Below are positions 8,492 to 16,878 of a stretch of 64,000 bases of DNA, piece after piece. Origin of the DNA: Lactobacillus helsingborgensis (GTDB lineage Bacteria; Bacillota; Bacilli; Lactobacillales; Lactobacillaceae). How positions within the stretch are numbered: position 1 is the first letter of the stretch; each line of letters opens with the position of its first letter. Where the stretch lies: positions 328,540 through 392,539 of the forward strand of contig NZ_KQ034046.1 in NCBI RefSeq assembly GCF_000970855.1. Reading direction: 5' to 3'. The position numbers and the translations under genes were made by a program. The notes beneath the pieces were generated by a model. The model did not search any database. It saw nothing but the letters and a program-made list of their open reading frames with translations, and had not been told where the DNA came from.

Positions 8492-9298
8492 ATGACAACA
8501 TTTCAAATTATTTTAGTTTTCTTGTGGTCATCTATTGTAGGCTGTGGAAGTGTTTTGGACGAATTTCAAACTCATCGTCCTTTAATTGCATGTTCCGTGA
8601 TGGGTCTTATTTTAGGCGATCCTGTTAAAGGCATTATTTTAGGTGGGACACTGGAACTCATTGCTTTAGGTTGGATGAATGTCGGTGCAGCACAATCACC
8701 CGATTCGGCTTTAGCCAGCACTGTTTCCACTATTCTAGTAATTATTGGTCATCAAAGCATTACTAAAGGGATTGCTATAGCCCTTCCTGTAGCTGCTGCT
8801 GGACAAGTATTAACAGTTATCGTTCGTACGTGTACTGTCTTCTTTCAACATGCTTCGGACAGAGAAGTTGAAAAGGCCAACTTTAGAGCTATTGAATGGC
8901 TCCACTTTTCTGCTTTGATCTTCCAAGCATTGAGAGTGTCAATTCCGACTACTCTAGTTGCAGCCTTTGTAAATCCGACAATGGTTCAAAATGCTTTGAA
9001 TTCTTTACCAGATGTCGTTACCGGTGGTTTGGCTGTCGCAGGCGGCTTTATCGTAACTGTTGGTTATGCGATGATTTTAAACATGATGTATGTGAAGTAT
9101 TTAATGCCATTCTTTTACTTGGGCTTTGTTTTAAGCGGTTATTTAAAGCTTAGTTTACTTGCCTTTGGTGCAGTGGGTTTGATATTAGCACTAATCTACG
9201 TTCAATTAGACCCGCAATTTTCACAAAAGACAGTCCCAGCGAATTCTGCAGCCGCAGATCCTGATACTGAATTAGCCGAAGATGAATTGGAAGACTAA
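8492..9298 (+). CDS. sorC: PTS mannose/sorbose-family EIIC
   Basis: A 268-aa hydrophobic IIC subunit with several membrane helices and the family motif RPLIACSVMGLILGD near the N-terminus. With IID it forms the sugar channel. The ribosome site TAGGAG lies upstream of ATG 8492. The acidic tail (DTELAEDELED) is cytoplasmic by expectation. The start lies 33 bp after the IIB stop. Confidence 0.9.
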   Translation: MTTFQIILVFLWSSIVGCGSVLDEFQTHRPLIACSVMGLILGDPVKGIILGGTLELIALGWMNVGAAQSPDSALASTVSTILVIIGHQSITKGIAIALPVAAAGQVLTVIVRTCTVFFQHASDREVEKANFRAIEWLHFSALIFQALRVSIPTTLVAAFVNPTMVQNALNSLPDVVTGGLAVAGGFIVTVGYAMILNMMYVKYLMPFFYLGFVLSGYLKLSLLAFGAVGLILALIYVQLDPQFSQKTVPANSAAADPDTELAEDELED

Positions 9299-9313
9299 AT
9301 TTGGAGATTTATT

Positions 9314-10147
9314 ATGGTAGAGAAGAAAATCAAAAATCAATTAACTAAAAAAGATATTTTTCAAACTTTTATCTTTGAAAATTTTCAACAGGCATCATAT
9401 AACTACGAAAGAATTCATGCTTTAGCGTTTTGTGTTGACATGATTCCCACAATTAGAAGGGTATATAAGAAAAAAGAAGATCAAGTTGCCGCTTTGAAAA
9501 GGCACAACACATTCTTTAATGTTACACCCGCATTTTCTGGTCCTGTTATAGGCTTGACCAGTGCTTTGGAACAAGCTAAGGCCCAAGGAGAAGATATTGA
9601 CGTTGGAACTATTAACAGTTTGAAAGTTGGTTTAATGGGTCCACTTTGTGGGGTCGGCGACCCGGTGATGTGGGGAACATTAAGACCTATATTAGCTGCT
9701 TTGGGCGCTACTTTGGCATTACAAGGCTCTTGGCTGGGACCTGTTCTATTTTTTGTTGTCTTTAACATCGTTCGTTTAGGAATTAAATGGTACGGCTTAA
9801 AACTTGGCTTGAATGAAGGTATGTCGTTAGTTCAAGAACTTTCGGGAAACTTTTTAAAGAAATTGACTGAAGGTGCAACTGTTCTGGGATTGTTTATCAT
9901 GGGAGTGCTAGTCAACAAATGGACGACAATTAATGTCCCACTCGTAGTTTCAAAAACTACCCTTAATGGCAAAACCACCATTACCACTGTGCAGAATATT
10001 CTCGATCAATTATGTCCGGGTTTACTTTCTTTAGGATTAACTCTGTTGATGATGTATTTACTGAAAAAGAGAGTGAGTCCAATTATACTAATCTTTATTC
10101 TGTTTGGAGTAGGAATACTGGGATACGGAATTGGTGTTTTAAAATAG
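9314..10147 (+). CDS. sorD: PTS mannose/sorbose-family EIID
   Basis: A 277-aa IID subunit. Family features are the cytoplasmic N-terminal half with NYERIHALAFCVDMIP, the MGPLCGVGDPVMWGTLRPI loop and C-terminal membrane segments. It completes the membrane complex with SorC. TTGGAG before ATG 9314 is the ribosome site. It is followed within a few bases by a small membrane ORF and then a terminator. Confidence 0.9.
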   Translation: MVEKKIKNQLTKKDIFQTFIFENFQQASYNYERIHALAFCVDMIPTIRRVYKKKEDQVAALKRHNTFFNVTPAFSGPVIGLTSALEQAKAQGEDIDVGTINSLKVGLMGPLCGVGDPVMWGTLRPILAALGATLALQGSWLGPVLFFVVFNIVRLGIKWYGLKLGLNEGMSLVQELSGNFLKKLTEGATVLGLFIMGVLVNKWTTINVPLVVSKTTLNGKTTITTVQNILDQLCPGLLSLGLTLLMMYLLKKRVSPIILIFILFGVGILGYGIGVLK

Positions 10148-10150
10148 AAA

Positions 10151-10330
10151 ATGGTGACCAAAATGGGTATAGACAATTATATTACTCTTGCAGTCGGCTT
10201 TCTGCTTTTTATTACAGGTTTTATTACTAAAAAAAGAACGGGCGTTTATGATTGGCTGTACATAATTTTGGGCTTTGTTATCATTTGTATAGGCATTCTA
10301 AGAGCCTTTGGGTTGATAAACCTTAATTAG
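10151..10330 (+). CDS. Small two-helix membrane protein at the end of the sor operon
   Basis: A 59-codon frame begins three bases after the sorD stop and ends before the operon terminator. It encodes two hydrophobic stretches (ITLAVGFLLFITGFI and WLYIILGFVIICIGIL) separated by a basic loop, KKRTG, so it reads as a helical hairpin. ATG 10163, preceded by GGTGA, would give a 55-aa form and is an equally good start. I do not recognise the family. Position suggests a partner of the EIIC-EIID complex, but this is inference. Confidence 0.6.
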   Translation: MVTKMGIDNYITLAVGFLLFITGFITKKRTGVYDWLYIILGFVIICIGILRAFGLINLN

Positions 10331-10381
10331 ATTTTTAGTCATGTTTTTTACAAAGTTTAGCTTATTGATAATTGTCTTAAT

Positions 10382-10411
10382 GCTCAGGAAATAAAATTCC
10401 TGGGCTTTTTT
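10382..10411 (+). terminator. Terminator of the sor operon
   Basis: GCTCAGGAA pairs with TTCCTGGGC, followed by TTTTTT. Confidence 0.85.
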
Positions 10412-10796
10412 GTTGTCTGATTTTTGCTTTTAACCGAAAATTGCAATTTTCGACTTAAACATTTCAACTACTAATTTAGAAACTGCAATCTATTTAAATT
10501 TGCATACACAAAATAAAATTAATGTAATTGGGGGGAGGATGATTGATACGTATTCCAGTAGTATGATTACTGCCAGAAATTTACGTGATTATGTTTTTGA
10601 CATTTCTTTTATGTCATGTAGAGGATTTAGTCTGGAGTACGGTGTTACTGATAAGGTTGAATCTGAGTCTAGCCCAAAGCATACTTTAATTGATTTACTA
10701 TCTATACTTTCCCAACATTTCAATATAAATTGTTGGTTGTTTATCTTTTCTACATCAATATAATTAAAACAACTTAAATTGAAAGAAGAGAAATTC
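10412..10796. other. Gene-poor gap before the MFS pump
   Basis: No convincing gene. Frames of under 90 codons exist on both strands (10539-10763 rightward, 10589-10798 leftward) but neither has a recognisable domain. The rightward one has a G-rich run directly against its ATG rather than a spaced ribosome site. A promoter for the pump is expected near 10700-10790. Confidence 0.4.
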
Positions 10797-12155
10797 ATGA
10801 CTGGAAAAAATGCTAATTTAATTTTTGGAACTCTTTTGACTGGAACAATTGTTACATCGTTTCTTCAAACTTCTTTAACAACGGCCTTACCACAAATTAT
10901 GCATGAGTTATCATTGACCGCACTAACTGCCCAGTGGTTAACCAGCGCTTTTAGTTTAGCTATGGCTGTAATGATTCCTATATCAGCATATTTGATTAAA
11001 AACTTTACTACTAGGCAAATATTTTTATCGTCAATGCTATTATTTGCTTTCGGCACATTACTTTGTTGTTGGGGGAACAATTTTCCTATTATACTAATAG
11101 GTCGTATATTTCAAGCTTTGGGTAGCGGCATTATTTTACCATTAACTCAAGTAGTAATTATGATTCTTTATCCGGTTAATAAACAGGGAATGGTCATGGG
11201 GATATTGGGATTGGCATCAGGAGCAGCACCTGTGATAGCACCAACTTTAACAGGCTTCCTTATTGAAATATGGGGTTGGCGTAGTGTTTTCTTTATTTCA
11301 GCAACTATATCACTTTTTATTATAATTTTAGCAATCTTTAGCGTTGAAAATGTTTCACCAGTTGCAAAAAATCATCTAGATTACTTTTCTCTATTATTAA
11401 GTACTGGTGGCTTGAGCAGTATGTTGATAGGACTAAGCAATATTACTACTAGATTATTTACAAGCTTAATCTTGATGGTTATTGGAACAGTATTAATAAT
11501 TATTTTTTGTAAAAGACAGTTACAAGATGATGAACCATTACTAAATCTAAGAATTTTTAAGAATTCAAATTTTCGTTTGGCTGTATTAATCAGTATGCTT
11601 CTTTATGCAATAATGATGGGTAGTTCAACTATTTACCCTATTTTAATTCAAACTGTAATGAAAAAATCAGCCCTTATTTCAGCATTTATAATGTTGCCCG
11701 GATCGTTAGCTATGGCTATAATTAATCCTTTTACAGGGATGTTTTATGACAGATTTGGAATAATTAAATTGACAATTTCAGGAAGCTTGTTATTAGTAAT
11801 TAGTTGCTTGGGAGTAACATTTATCAATTCTCCAAAAGAAATAATTTTGTTAGGAGTTTTTTATCTTCTCCGTTTATTAGGGGTTGGCTGCTTGATGATG
11901 CCAATCGTAACTTGGGGAATGCAAAGTTTGCCTAAAAATGAAGCAGCAAATGGTACAGCTCTTCTAACTTGTTTAAGAACATTAAGCGGTGCTATAGGAA
12001 CTTCTTTATTTATGGAAGCCATGACTAGCGCAACCCACTTTATTGATACCAAAGTGACGGCAAATTATATAGGAATTCAATTCACATTCGGTATGATGTC
12101 ATTTTTGGCTTTAGTTCAATTATTTATTAGCATATATAAATTCAAAAAGCTTTAA
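10797..12155 (+). CDS. MFS drug transporter, DHA2 (EmrB/QacA-like) family
   Basis: A 452-aa membrane protein with about 12-14 hydrophobic helices. Antiporter motifs are visible: GRIFQALGSGIILPLTQVVI in helix 4 and GLASGAAPVIAPTLTGFL in helix 5, the proton-antiporter motif C. Such pumps export drugs or organic toxins in exchange for protons. The longer frame from TTG 10779 is unlikely, because AAGAAGAG just before ATG 10797 is the ribosome site. A TetR-type gene follows after 32 bp on the same strand and probably controls it. Confidence 0.85.
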   Translation: MTGKNANLIFGTLLTGTIVTSFLQTSLTTALPQIMHELSLTALTAQWLTSAFSLAMAVMIPISAYLIKNFTTRQIFLSSMLLFAFGTLLCCWGNNFPIILIGRIFQALGSGIILPLTQVVIMILYPVNKQGMVMGILGLASGAAPVIAPTLTGFLIEIWGWRSVFFISATISLFIIILAIFSVENVSPVAKNHLDYFSLLLSTGGLSSMLIGLSNITTRLFTSLILMVIGTVLIIIFCKRQLQDDEPLLNLRIFKNSNFRLAVLISMLLYAIMMGSSTIYPILIQTVMKKSALISAFIMLPGSLAMAIINPFTGMFYDRFGIIKLTISGSLLLVISCLGVTFINSPKEIILLGVFYLLRLLGVGCLMMPIVTWGMQSLPKNEAANGTALLTCLRTLSGAIGTSLFMEAMTSATHFIDTKVTANYIGIQFTFGMMSFLALVQLFISIYKFKKL

Positions 12156-12187
12156 CAAAAAGATTTTTATATGTCATAATTATTTCT

Positions 12188-12688
12188 ATGAATAAAAAAA
12201 GAAATCGCACTGTATCACGTAAAAAAATTCAAAATGCCGTCGTAGAACTTTTAAAAAATAGTAACTTAGAAAATTTAAAAGTCACTGAAATTTGTCAAAA
12301 GGCACAAATTAACAGGTCAACTTTTTATGATAATTACACAGATATTTATGATATGGCAGACAAATTAAGAAAATATCTTGTTGATGAATACGCATTAACG
12401 CAAAAGAATTCTAAAAAACCATGTTTTTCAAAATTATTACAACATGTTAAAGACAACCAAGATTTATATCGTTTATTTTTTAAACTTAATTTACAAAATG
12501 GTATTGCTGAAAAGTTTATAGATAGTCATGAAGAAAAAAATCATTATGATGAAGTATTTTTTCGCAATGGTATAGTGGCTATAATTACCGAGTGGCTAAA
12601 AAATAATTGTTCAGAACCAATAGATAACGTTGTTAAAGTAATTGATGCACATCAAAATTGTTTGCAGAATAATAGTAATAAATATTAA
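12188..12688 (+). CDS. TetR-family regulator
   Basis: A 166-aa protein with an N-terminal TetR HTH (LKVTEICQKAQINRSTFYDNYTDI, about residues 33-56) and a C-terminal domain of the type seen in short TetR proteins of lactic acid bacteria. It follows the MFS pump on the same strand and is likely its local repressor. It has unusually AT-rich codons, as does the pump, which hints at a horizontally gained pair; this is an impression, not a measurement. Confidence 0.8.
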   Translation: MNKKRNRTVSRKKIQNAVVELLKNSNLENLKVTEICQKAQINRSTFYDNYTDIYDMADKLRKYLVDEYALTQKNSKKPCFSKLLQHVKDNQDLYRLFFKLNLQNGIAEKFIDSHEEKNHYDEVFFRNGIVAIITEWLKNNCSEPIDNVVKVIDAHQNCLQNNSNKY

Positions 12689-12708
12689 GATCTACCTAAG
12701 AAAAAATA

Positions 12709-12738
12709 AAAAACAATCTGAATTGCAGATTGTTTTTC
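12709..12738. terminator. Bidirectional terminator between convergent genes
   Basis: AACAATCTG and CAGATTGTT form a stem with A and T runs on opposite sides. It can end both the TetR gene (rightward) and the ABC ATPase gene (leftward). Confidence 0.75.
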
Positions 12739-12742
12739 TGTT

Positions 12743-13546
12743 TTAAGCCAGTAAAATAGCATCGTCTTCAAGTTCAGAACCAACGTGCTTTTGGAACAAT
12801 TCCATTAACTTAGGCACAGTTAAGTTTTGCTTATCTTCCCCGGCTAAGTCAATGGCAACACGCCCTTGGTGCAACATAATCAAACGATTGCCATAGCGGA
12901 TTGCATCTTCCATGTTATGGGTAACCATAAATGCTGTCAAATGCTGTTCAGAAATCAACTTTTCAGTTAATTGCATGACCGTTATTGAAGTTTGTGGATC
13001 AAGAGCCGCAGTATGCTCATCCAGTAAAATCAAATCTGGTCTTTGCAAAGTAGCCATTAAGAGTGTAATTGCTTGTCTTTGACCACCGGAAAGAAGTCCA
13101 ATTTCAGTTTCCAAACGATTTTCCAGATTTAAGTTAAGTTGTGCAAGCTGTTTTTTGAAAAACTTTCTATCCTGTTTTTTAACTCCAGGACGAAAGCCCC
13201 GCCGTTGACCTCTTTTCATTGCCAAGGCTAGATTTTCTTCGACGGTCAGTCTTACTGCAGTCCCCATTTTAGGATCTTGGAAGACGCGACTGATATTTTG
13301 GGCACGTTTAGTTACAGGCAATTTGGTAATGTCGTTGCCATTTAAAATTATTTGACCTTCTTGAATTGGCAGCGTTCCGGCAATGCTGTTAAGCAGCGTA
13401 GATTTTCCAGCACCGTTACTACCAATAATAGTTACAAAATCGCCTGCTTCTAAATTAAGATCAATTCCGCGCAGTACCCGATTTTCGTTTACGGTTCCGC
13501 GCTCAAATGTTTGATGTAAGTTTTTAATTTTTAGTACTTCCGGCAT
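12743..13546 (-). CDS. ABC transporter ATPase of an amino-acid-type importer
   Basis: A 267-aa ATPase with Walker A GSNGAGKST, signature LLSGGQRQAITLLMA and Walker B LILLDEHTAAL followed by the switch His (TAFMVTHN). It energises the importer whose permease and lipoprotein are encoded just upstream. GGAGG precedes the ATG, which lies 23 bp inside the end of the permease gene, indicating translational coupling. The three-gene set matches the TrpXYZ-type family in lactobacilli and streptococci. Confidence 0.9.
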   Translation of the reverse strand: MPEVLKIKNLHQTFERGTVNENRVLRGIDLNLEAGDFVTIIGSNGAGKSTLLNSIAGTLPIQEGQIILNGNDITKLPVTKRAQNISRVFQDPKMGTAVRLTVEENLALAMKRGQRRGFRPGVKKQDRKFFKKQLAQLNLNLENRLETEIGLLSGGQRQAITLLMATLQRPDLILLDEHTAALDPQTSITVMQLTEKLISEQHLTAFMVTHNMEDAIRYGNRLIMLHQGRVAIDLAGEDKQNLTVPKLMELFQKHVGSELEDDAILLA

Positions 13547-14441
13547 CTTTTTTTCCTCCTTTTAGATTGTGTGGTAAATGGAAATTAGGTAATGTTAAAC
13601 AGACCACTAGAACTAAGGCTGAAGCTAATTTGGCATCAGACGGTTCAACGTTCATTTGGAATACCAGAGCTAAAATTAAGCGGTAAATAATCGCGCCTAC
13701 AACTAATGTAAGTAAACGACCGCCAATTGGCAGATTCCTGATAAGTACTTCTGCGATAATGATAGAAGCTAATCCAATAACCAAAGTACCTACACCAGAG
13801 TTTAAATCGGCAAAGCCGTTATTTTGTGCTAACAGTCCGCCGGATAGGGCAATGCAGCCGTTAGAAATCATGTAACCTAAAATTTTCATTCCCTGAGTTT
13901 TGATGCCGTTGGCAGCACTCATTTGAGGGTTATCACCAGTGGCTCTCATAGCCAAGCCTATTTCTGTTTTGAAGAAAACGACTAATAAGAAGATCACTAA
14001 AAGTGCTATTATCAGTCCCATTGCGATCACAGCATTATTACGACTTAACCCCCAGTTTTGCGCTATGGTAAAAACCGTGTCTTTGCCAAGTAGTGAAACA
14101 TTAGCAGCATTCTGCATTACTCTGGAAGTAATTGAATATAATCCAGTCATAGTGATAATTCCTGCTAACAAAGAAGGTATACGCAATTTTGTGTTCAAAA
14201 TGCCCGTAACCAAACCGGCAATTAAGCCGCCAATAAATGCAGCGCCAGTTGCTAAGATAGGATTAATTCCCTTAATTATGCACATGGTGGCAATGGCTCC
14301 TCCTAAGGGAAAACTACCTTCTGCTGTCATATCGGCTAAGTCTAAAATACGAAAAGTTAGGTAGACCCCAATTGCCATCAACGACCAGAGTAGTCCCTGT
14401 GAAGTAGACGATAGTAATAACTCCCAAAATGTATTCAACAT
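13524..14441 (-). CDS. ABC transporter permease
   Basis: A 305-aa polytopic permease of the branched-chain-amino-acid/TrpY type, with motifs such as DLADMTAEGSFPLGGAIA and GLASIIIAEVLIRNLPIGGR. It forms the channel for the importer with the ATPase that overlaps its end. It lies 27 bp downstream of the solute-binding gene, within the same attenuated operon. Confidence 0.88.
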   Translation of the reverse strand: MLNTFWELLLSSTSQGLLWSLMAIGVYLTFRILDLADMTAEGSFPLGGAIATMCIIKGINPILATGAAFIGGLIAGLVTGILNTKLRIPSLLAGIITMTGLYSITSRVMQNAANVSLLGKDTVFTIAQNWGLSRNNAVIAMGLIIALLVIFLLVVFFKTEIGLAMRATGDNPQMSAANGIKTQGMKILGYMISNGCIALSGGLLAQNNGFADLNSGVGTLVIGLASIIIAEVLIRNLPIGGRLLTLVVGAIIYRLILALVFQMNVEPSDAKLASALVLVVCLTLPNFHLPHNLKGGKKDAGSTKN

Positions 14442-14468
14442 ATTCTTTATTCACGCTGCCTTTCCTAA

Positions 14469-15437
14469 TTATTTAGGTGCTTTAATCGAATTAGGGTTAA
14501 TGCCAAGGGCTTTAGCCATCTTTTTATTAACAACTAATTTTAGATCTGTAGCTTTTTCAACTGGCATATCTTTAGGTTTTGCCTTACCAGATAAAATTTT
14601 GGCAGCCATTTTGCCAGTTTGTTTACCAAGAGCTTCATAATCAATTCCGATAGAAGCCAAACCACCAGTTTTTACTTGATCAGTTGAACCGGCAACTAAA
14701 GGAATTTTCTTTTCTTTGACTACTTTACCAATAATTGAAGAAGCAGAAGCAAATGTGTTGTCTGTTGGTACGTAAATGCCTTGGACTTTACCAGCTAAAG
14801 TTTCTGTTACTTGTTGAACATCGTTAGTGGTATTAGCAGTCTTAACTACCACTTTAACTCCAGCTTTTTTAAGTGACTTAATGGCTAAATCTGCTTGAAT
14901 TTTTGAATTGGCTTCACCAGCATTGTACATAATCCCGATTGTTTTGGCTTTAGGCACAATTGATAAGAGCAGCCTGATTTGCTTATCAATTGAAACCATG
15001 TCGGTTGTACCAGTAACATTACGCCCCGGCTTAGCATCTGAATTAACCAGTTTAGCCGCCTTTAGGTCGGTTACAGCAGTAACCACGATGGGGATATCCT
15101 GCGTAGCGTTGGCCACACTTTGTGCTGCTGGTGTGGCAATACCCAATATTAAATCTGATTTTTCATTAACTAGTTTTTCACTCATACTCTTTAAATTGTC
15201 TTGACTGTTTTGGGCATTTTGGTAATCAATCTTGAGATTTTTACCTTCAACGTAACCTTCTTCTTTTAAGCCTTCCTTAAAACCTTTGTTGGCTTCATCT
15301 AAAGACGGGTGCTGCACCACTTGCAAAATTCCCACGTGTTTAACAGTGGAAGTGCTGCCGGTTTTTTTGCTGCTGCAACCTCCTAGCAGCAATAACCCGG
15401 CTAAAGTTATTCCCATGACTAATTTTTTGATCCGCAT
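14469..15437 (-). CDS. Solute-binding lipoprotein (ABC_sub_bind/TrpX family), operon copy
   Basis: The signal peptide ends in the lipobox LLGGC, so this is a lipid-anchored binding protein. The remainder matches the ABC_sub_bind family (GILQVVQHPSLDEANKGF, DLILGIATPAAQSVANAT, IGIMYNAGEANSKIQ). Members related to TrpX bind aromatic amino acids. The frame opens at ATG 15452, but that stretch contains the GGAGG ribosome site for ATG 15437, which is used here. A near-identical paralogue lies just upstream at 15864-16835. The attenuated leader suggests that the ligand is tyrosine or another aromatic amino acid; that is inference. Confidence 0.9.
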   Translation of the reverse strand: MRIKKLVMGITLAGLLLLGGCSSKKTGSTSTVKHVGILQVVQHPSLDEANKGFKEGLKEEGYVEGKNLKIDYQNAQNSQDNLKSMSEKLVNEKSDLILGIATPAAQSVANATQDIPIVVTAVTDLKAAKLVNSDAKPGRNVTGTTDMVSIDKQIRLLLSIVPKAKTIGIMYNAGEANSKIQADLAIKSLKKAGVKVVVKTANTTNDVQQVTETLAGKVQGIYVPTDNTFASASSIIGKVVKEKKIPLVAGSTDQVKTGGLASIGIDYEALGKQTGKMAAKILSGKAKPKDMPVEKATDLKLVVNKKMAKALGINPNSIKAPK

Positions 15438-15469
15438 TTTCTTTTCCTCCATCTAACTATCAGTAACAT

Positions 15470-15499
15470 AAAAACACCCACTTATTCCTAAGTGGGTGT
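15470..15499 (-). terminator. Attenuator terminator A (before the ABC operon)
   Basis: Read leftward, ACACCCACTTA and TAAGTGGGTGT pair and are followed by TTTTT. It sits between the leader peptide and the solute-binding gene. Its 5' arm can instead pair with CTAAGTGG from the preceding hairpin (plus-strand 15538-15545). Confidence 0.8.
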
Positions 15500-15730
15500 A
15501 CAAGTTATTATTTTGATTAATAATCATTTGTGATTAACCACTTAGAAAGCTATGTGGCTAACCGCAACTAAAGGACTCTAGCCATCATAGATAAATTCAA
15601 AACTTGAATCTGGTTTGAATTCATCTTGATGAACCCAAACCCTATCTAAAATAGCTAAAGTAATAACGATTATTCAGTTGTGAGACGTGTTTAATATAAT
15701 ATTTCATTAAGATCAACCTCCAACCTTAAT
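15500..15730 (-). promoter_or_regulatory. Leader-peptide attenuator A
   Basis: Read leftward from the start near 15730, this leader holds the peptide ORF (15642-15707), segment 1 overlapping its last codons (15642-15659), a hairpin (15613-15640), segment 2 (15576-15594), a hairpin made of segments 3 and 4 (15532-15563) and then the terminator. Segment 1 pairs with 2 and 3 with 4, which leaves the terminator free to form. Alternatively 2 pairs with 3 through TGGCTA/TAGCCA, and 4 pairs with the terminator arm through CTAAGTGG/CCACTTAG. A ribosome stalled at the tyrosine codons would mask segment 1 and favour readthrough. A second copy with the same elements lies at 16879-17100. There is no T-box motif. 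Confidence 0.75.
15642..15707 (-). CDS. Tyrosine-rich leader peptide A (21 aa)
   Basis: The ORF begins with ATG after a strong ribosome site (GGAGGT at 15716-15721, minus strand) and ends QLNNRYYFSYFR-stop. Five of 21 residues are Tyr, and three of these plus two Phe fall in the last eight residues. The paralogous leader encodes the same ending with conservative changes, which indicates selection on the peptide. It is too short for normal gene finding. It probably acts in cis as a sensor of charged tRNA-Tyr. Confidence 0.78.
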   Translation of the reverse strand: MKYYIKHVSQLNNRYYFSYFR

Positions 15731-15736
15731 GAGAAG

Positions 15737-15765
15737 ATTATAAAAAATAAAGAAGAAAATGTCAA
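15737..15765 (-). promoter_or_regulatory. Consensus sigma-A promoter A
   Basis: Read leftward: TTGACA (15760-15765), a 17-bp spacer and TATAAT (15737-15742). A perfect consensus implies strong constitutive initiation, so control is expected downstream in the leader. Confidence 0.85.
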
Positions 15766-15819
15766 GAAATAATAAAGTATTATTTTAAAAATTGTGTTTA
15801 ATTATATTTTTCCTTAAAT

Positions 15820-15846
15820 TAAAAGACCGCTTCTGTGCGGTCTTTT
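15820..15846 (-). terminator. Terminator after the free-standing solute-binding gene
   Basis: AAAAGACCGC and GCGGTCTTTT form a stem directly after the gene's stop. It separates this unit from promoter A, so the second solute-binding gene is monocistronic. Confidence 0.8.
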
Positions 15847-15863
15847 AAACGTCTTACAAAAAA

Positions 15864-16835
15864 TTATTTAGGAGCTTTAATTGACTTGGGATCAATTCCC
15901 AGTGCCTTGGCCATGCTCTTGTTTACCACTAATTTCATATCATGTGCTTTTTCGACTGGCATATTCGCTGGTTTAGCCTTACCAGATAAAATCTTGGCAG
16001 CCATTTTGCCAGTTTGTTCTCCTAGTAATTCGTAATCAATTCCAATTGAGGCCAAGCCACCAGTTCTAACTTGGTCAACTGAACTTGCTACTAAAGGAAC
16101 TTTCTTTTCTTTAACTACTTTGCCAACTACTGAAGCTGCTGAATCAAAGGTATTATCAGTAGGAACGAAAATGCCATCAACTTTTGAAGCCAGAGTTTCT
16201 GTTACTTGTTGGACATCGTTAGTCGTATTTGCTGTTTTAATTAAAACTTTCACTCCCGCCTTTTTCAATGCAGCTGTTGCTAAGTCAGCCTGAATTTTGG
16301 AGTTTGATTCACCAGCGTTGTACATGATACCGATAGTTTTAGCCTTCGGAACAATTGACAGGAGCAGTTTGATCTGGCGTTTAATTGATACCATATCTGT
16401 TGTTCCCGTAATATTCCTGCCCGGTTTCTCATCTGAATTAACGAGTTTGGCTGCTTTTAAATCAGTAACTGCGGTAACAACAGTAGGAATTTTTTGCGTA
16501 GCATTAGCCACACTCTGAGCAGCTGGTGTTGCAATACCTAAAATCAAATCGGACTTTTCGTTGACTAGTTTTTCACTCATACTCTTTAAATTATCTTGAT
16601 TATTTTGCGCATTCTGGTAATCAATTTTGAGATTTTTGCCTTCAACGAAGCCTTCTTCTTTTAATCCTTTTTTAAAACCTTTGTATGCCTTGTCTAATGA
16701 CGGGTGCTGCACTACTTGCAACACACCGACATGTTTAACTTCAGTGGTGGATTTGTCTGCTTTTTTACTGCTGCAACCGCCTAACGTCATTAATCCTACA
16801 ATTGTAATTCCTGCAACTAATTTTCTCAAATGCAT
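15864..16835 (-). CDS. Solute-binding lipoprotein (ABC_sub_bind/TrpX family), free-standing copy
   Basis: This is a 323-aa paralogue of the adjacent operon copy, nearly collinear over its full length, with lipobox LGGC and the same core motifs (LQVVQHPSLDKAYKGF, DLILGIATPAAQSVANAT). It has its own promoter, attenuator and terminator, and no permease or ATPase of its own. The simplest reading is a tandem duplication of promoter, leader and binding-protein gene, with both proteins feeding one permease. GGAGG upstream of ATG 16835 sets the start. Confidence 0.9.
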   Translation of the reverse strand: MHLRKLVAGITIVGLMTLGGCSSKKADKSTTEVKHVGVLQVVQHPSLDKAYKGFKKGLKEEGFVEGKNLKIDYQNAQNNQDNLKSMSEKLVNEKSDLILGIATPAAQSVANATQKIPTVVTAVTDLKAAKLVNSDEKPGRNITGTTDMVSIKRQIKLLLSIVPKAKTIGIMYNAGESNSKIQADLATAALKKAGVKVLIKTANTTNDVQQVTETLASKVDGIFVPTDNTFDSAASVVGKVVKEKKVPLVASSVDQVRTGGLASIGIDYELLGEQTGKMAAKILSGKAKPANMPVEKAHDMKLVVNKSMAKALGIDPKSIKAPK

Positions 16836-16849
16836 CTTGTGCCTCCATA

Positions 16850-16878
16850 AAAAATACCCACTTACTTCTAAGCGGGTA
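16850..16878 (-). terminator. Attenuator terminator B
   Basis: Read leftward, TACCCGCTTA pairs with TAAGTGGGTA, followed by TTTTTT just before the gene. It is the counterpart of terminator A, with a G-U pair where A has A-U. Confidence 0.8.

Noticed and set aside
10539..10798. Small frames on both strands before the MFS pump
   Set aside because: They overlap each other, have no plausible ribosome site spacing and no domain. They may be remnants but cannot be supported as genes.
13939..14364. 141-codon frame opposite the ABC permease
   Set aside because: It is the antisense shadow of a hydrophobic gene; the permease frame has family motifs and coupling to its neighbours.
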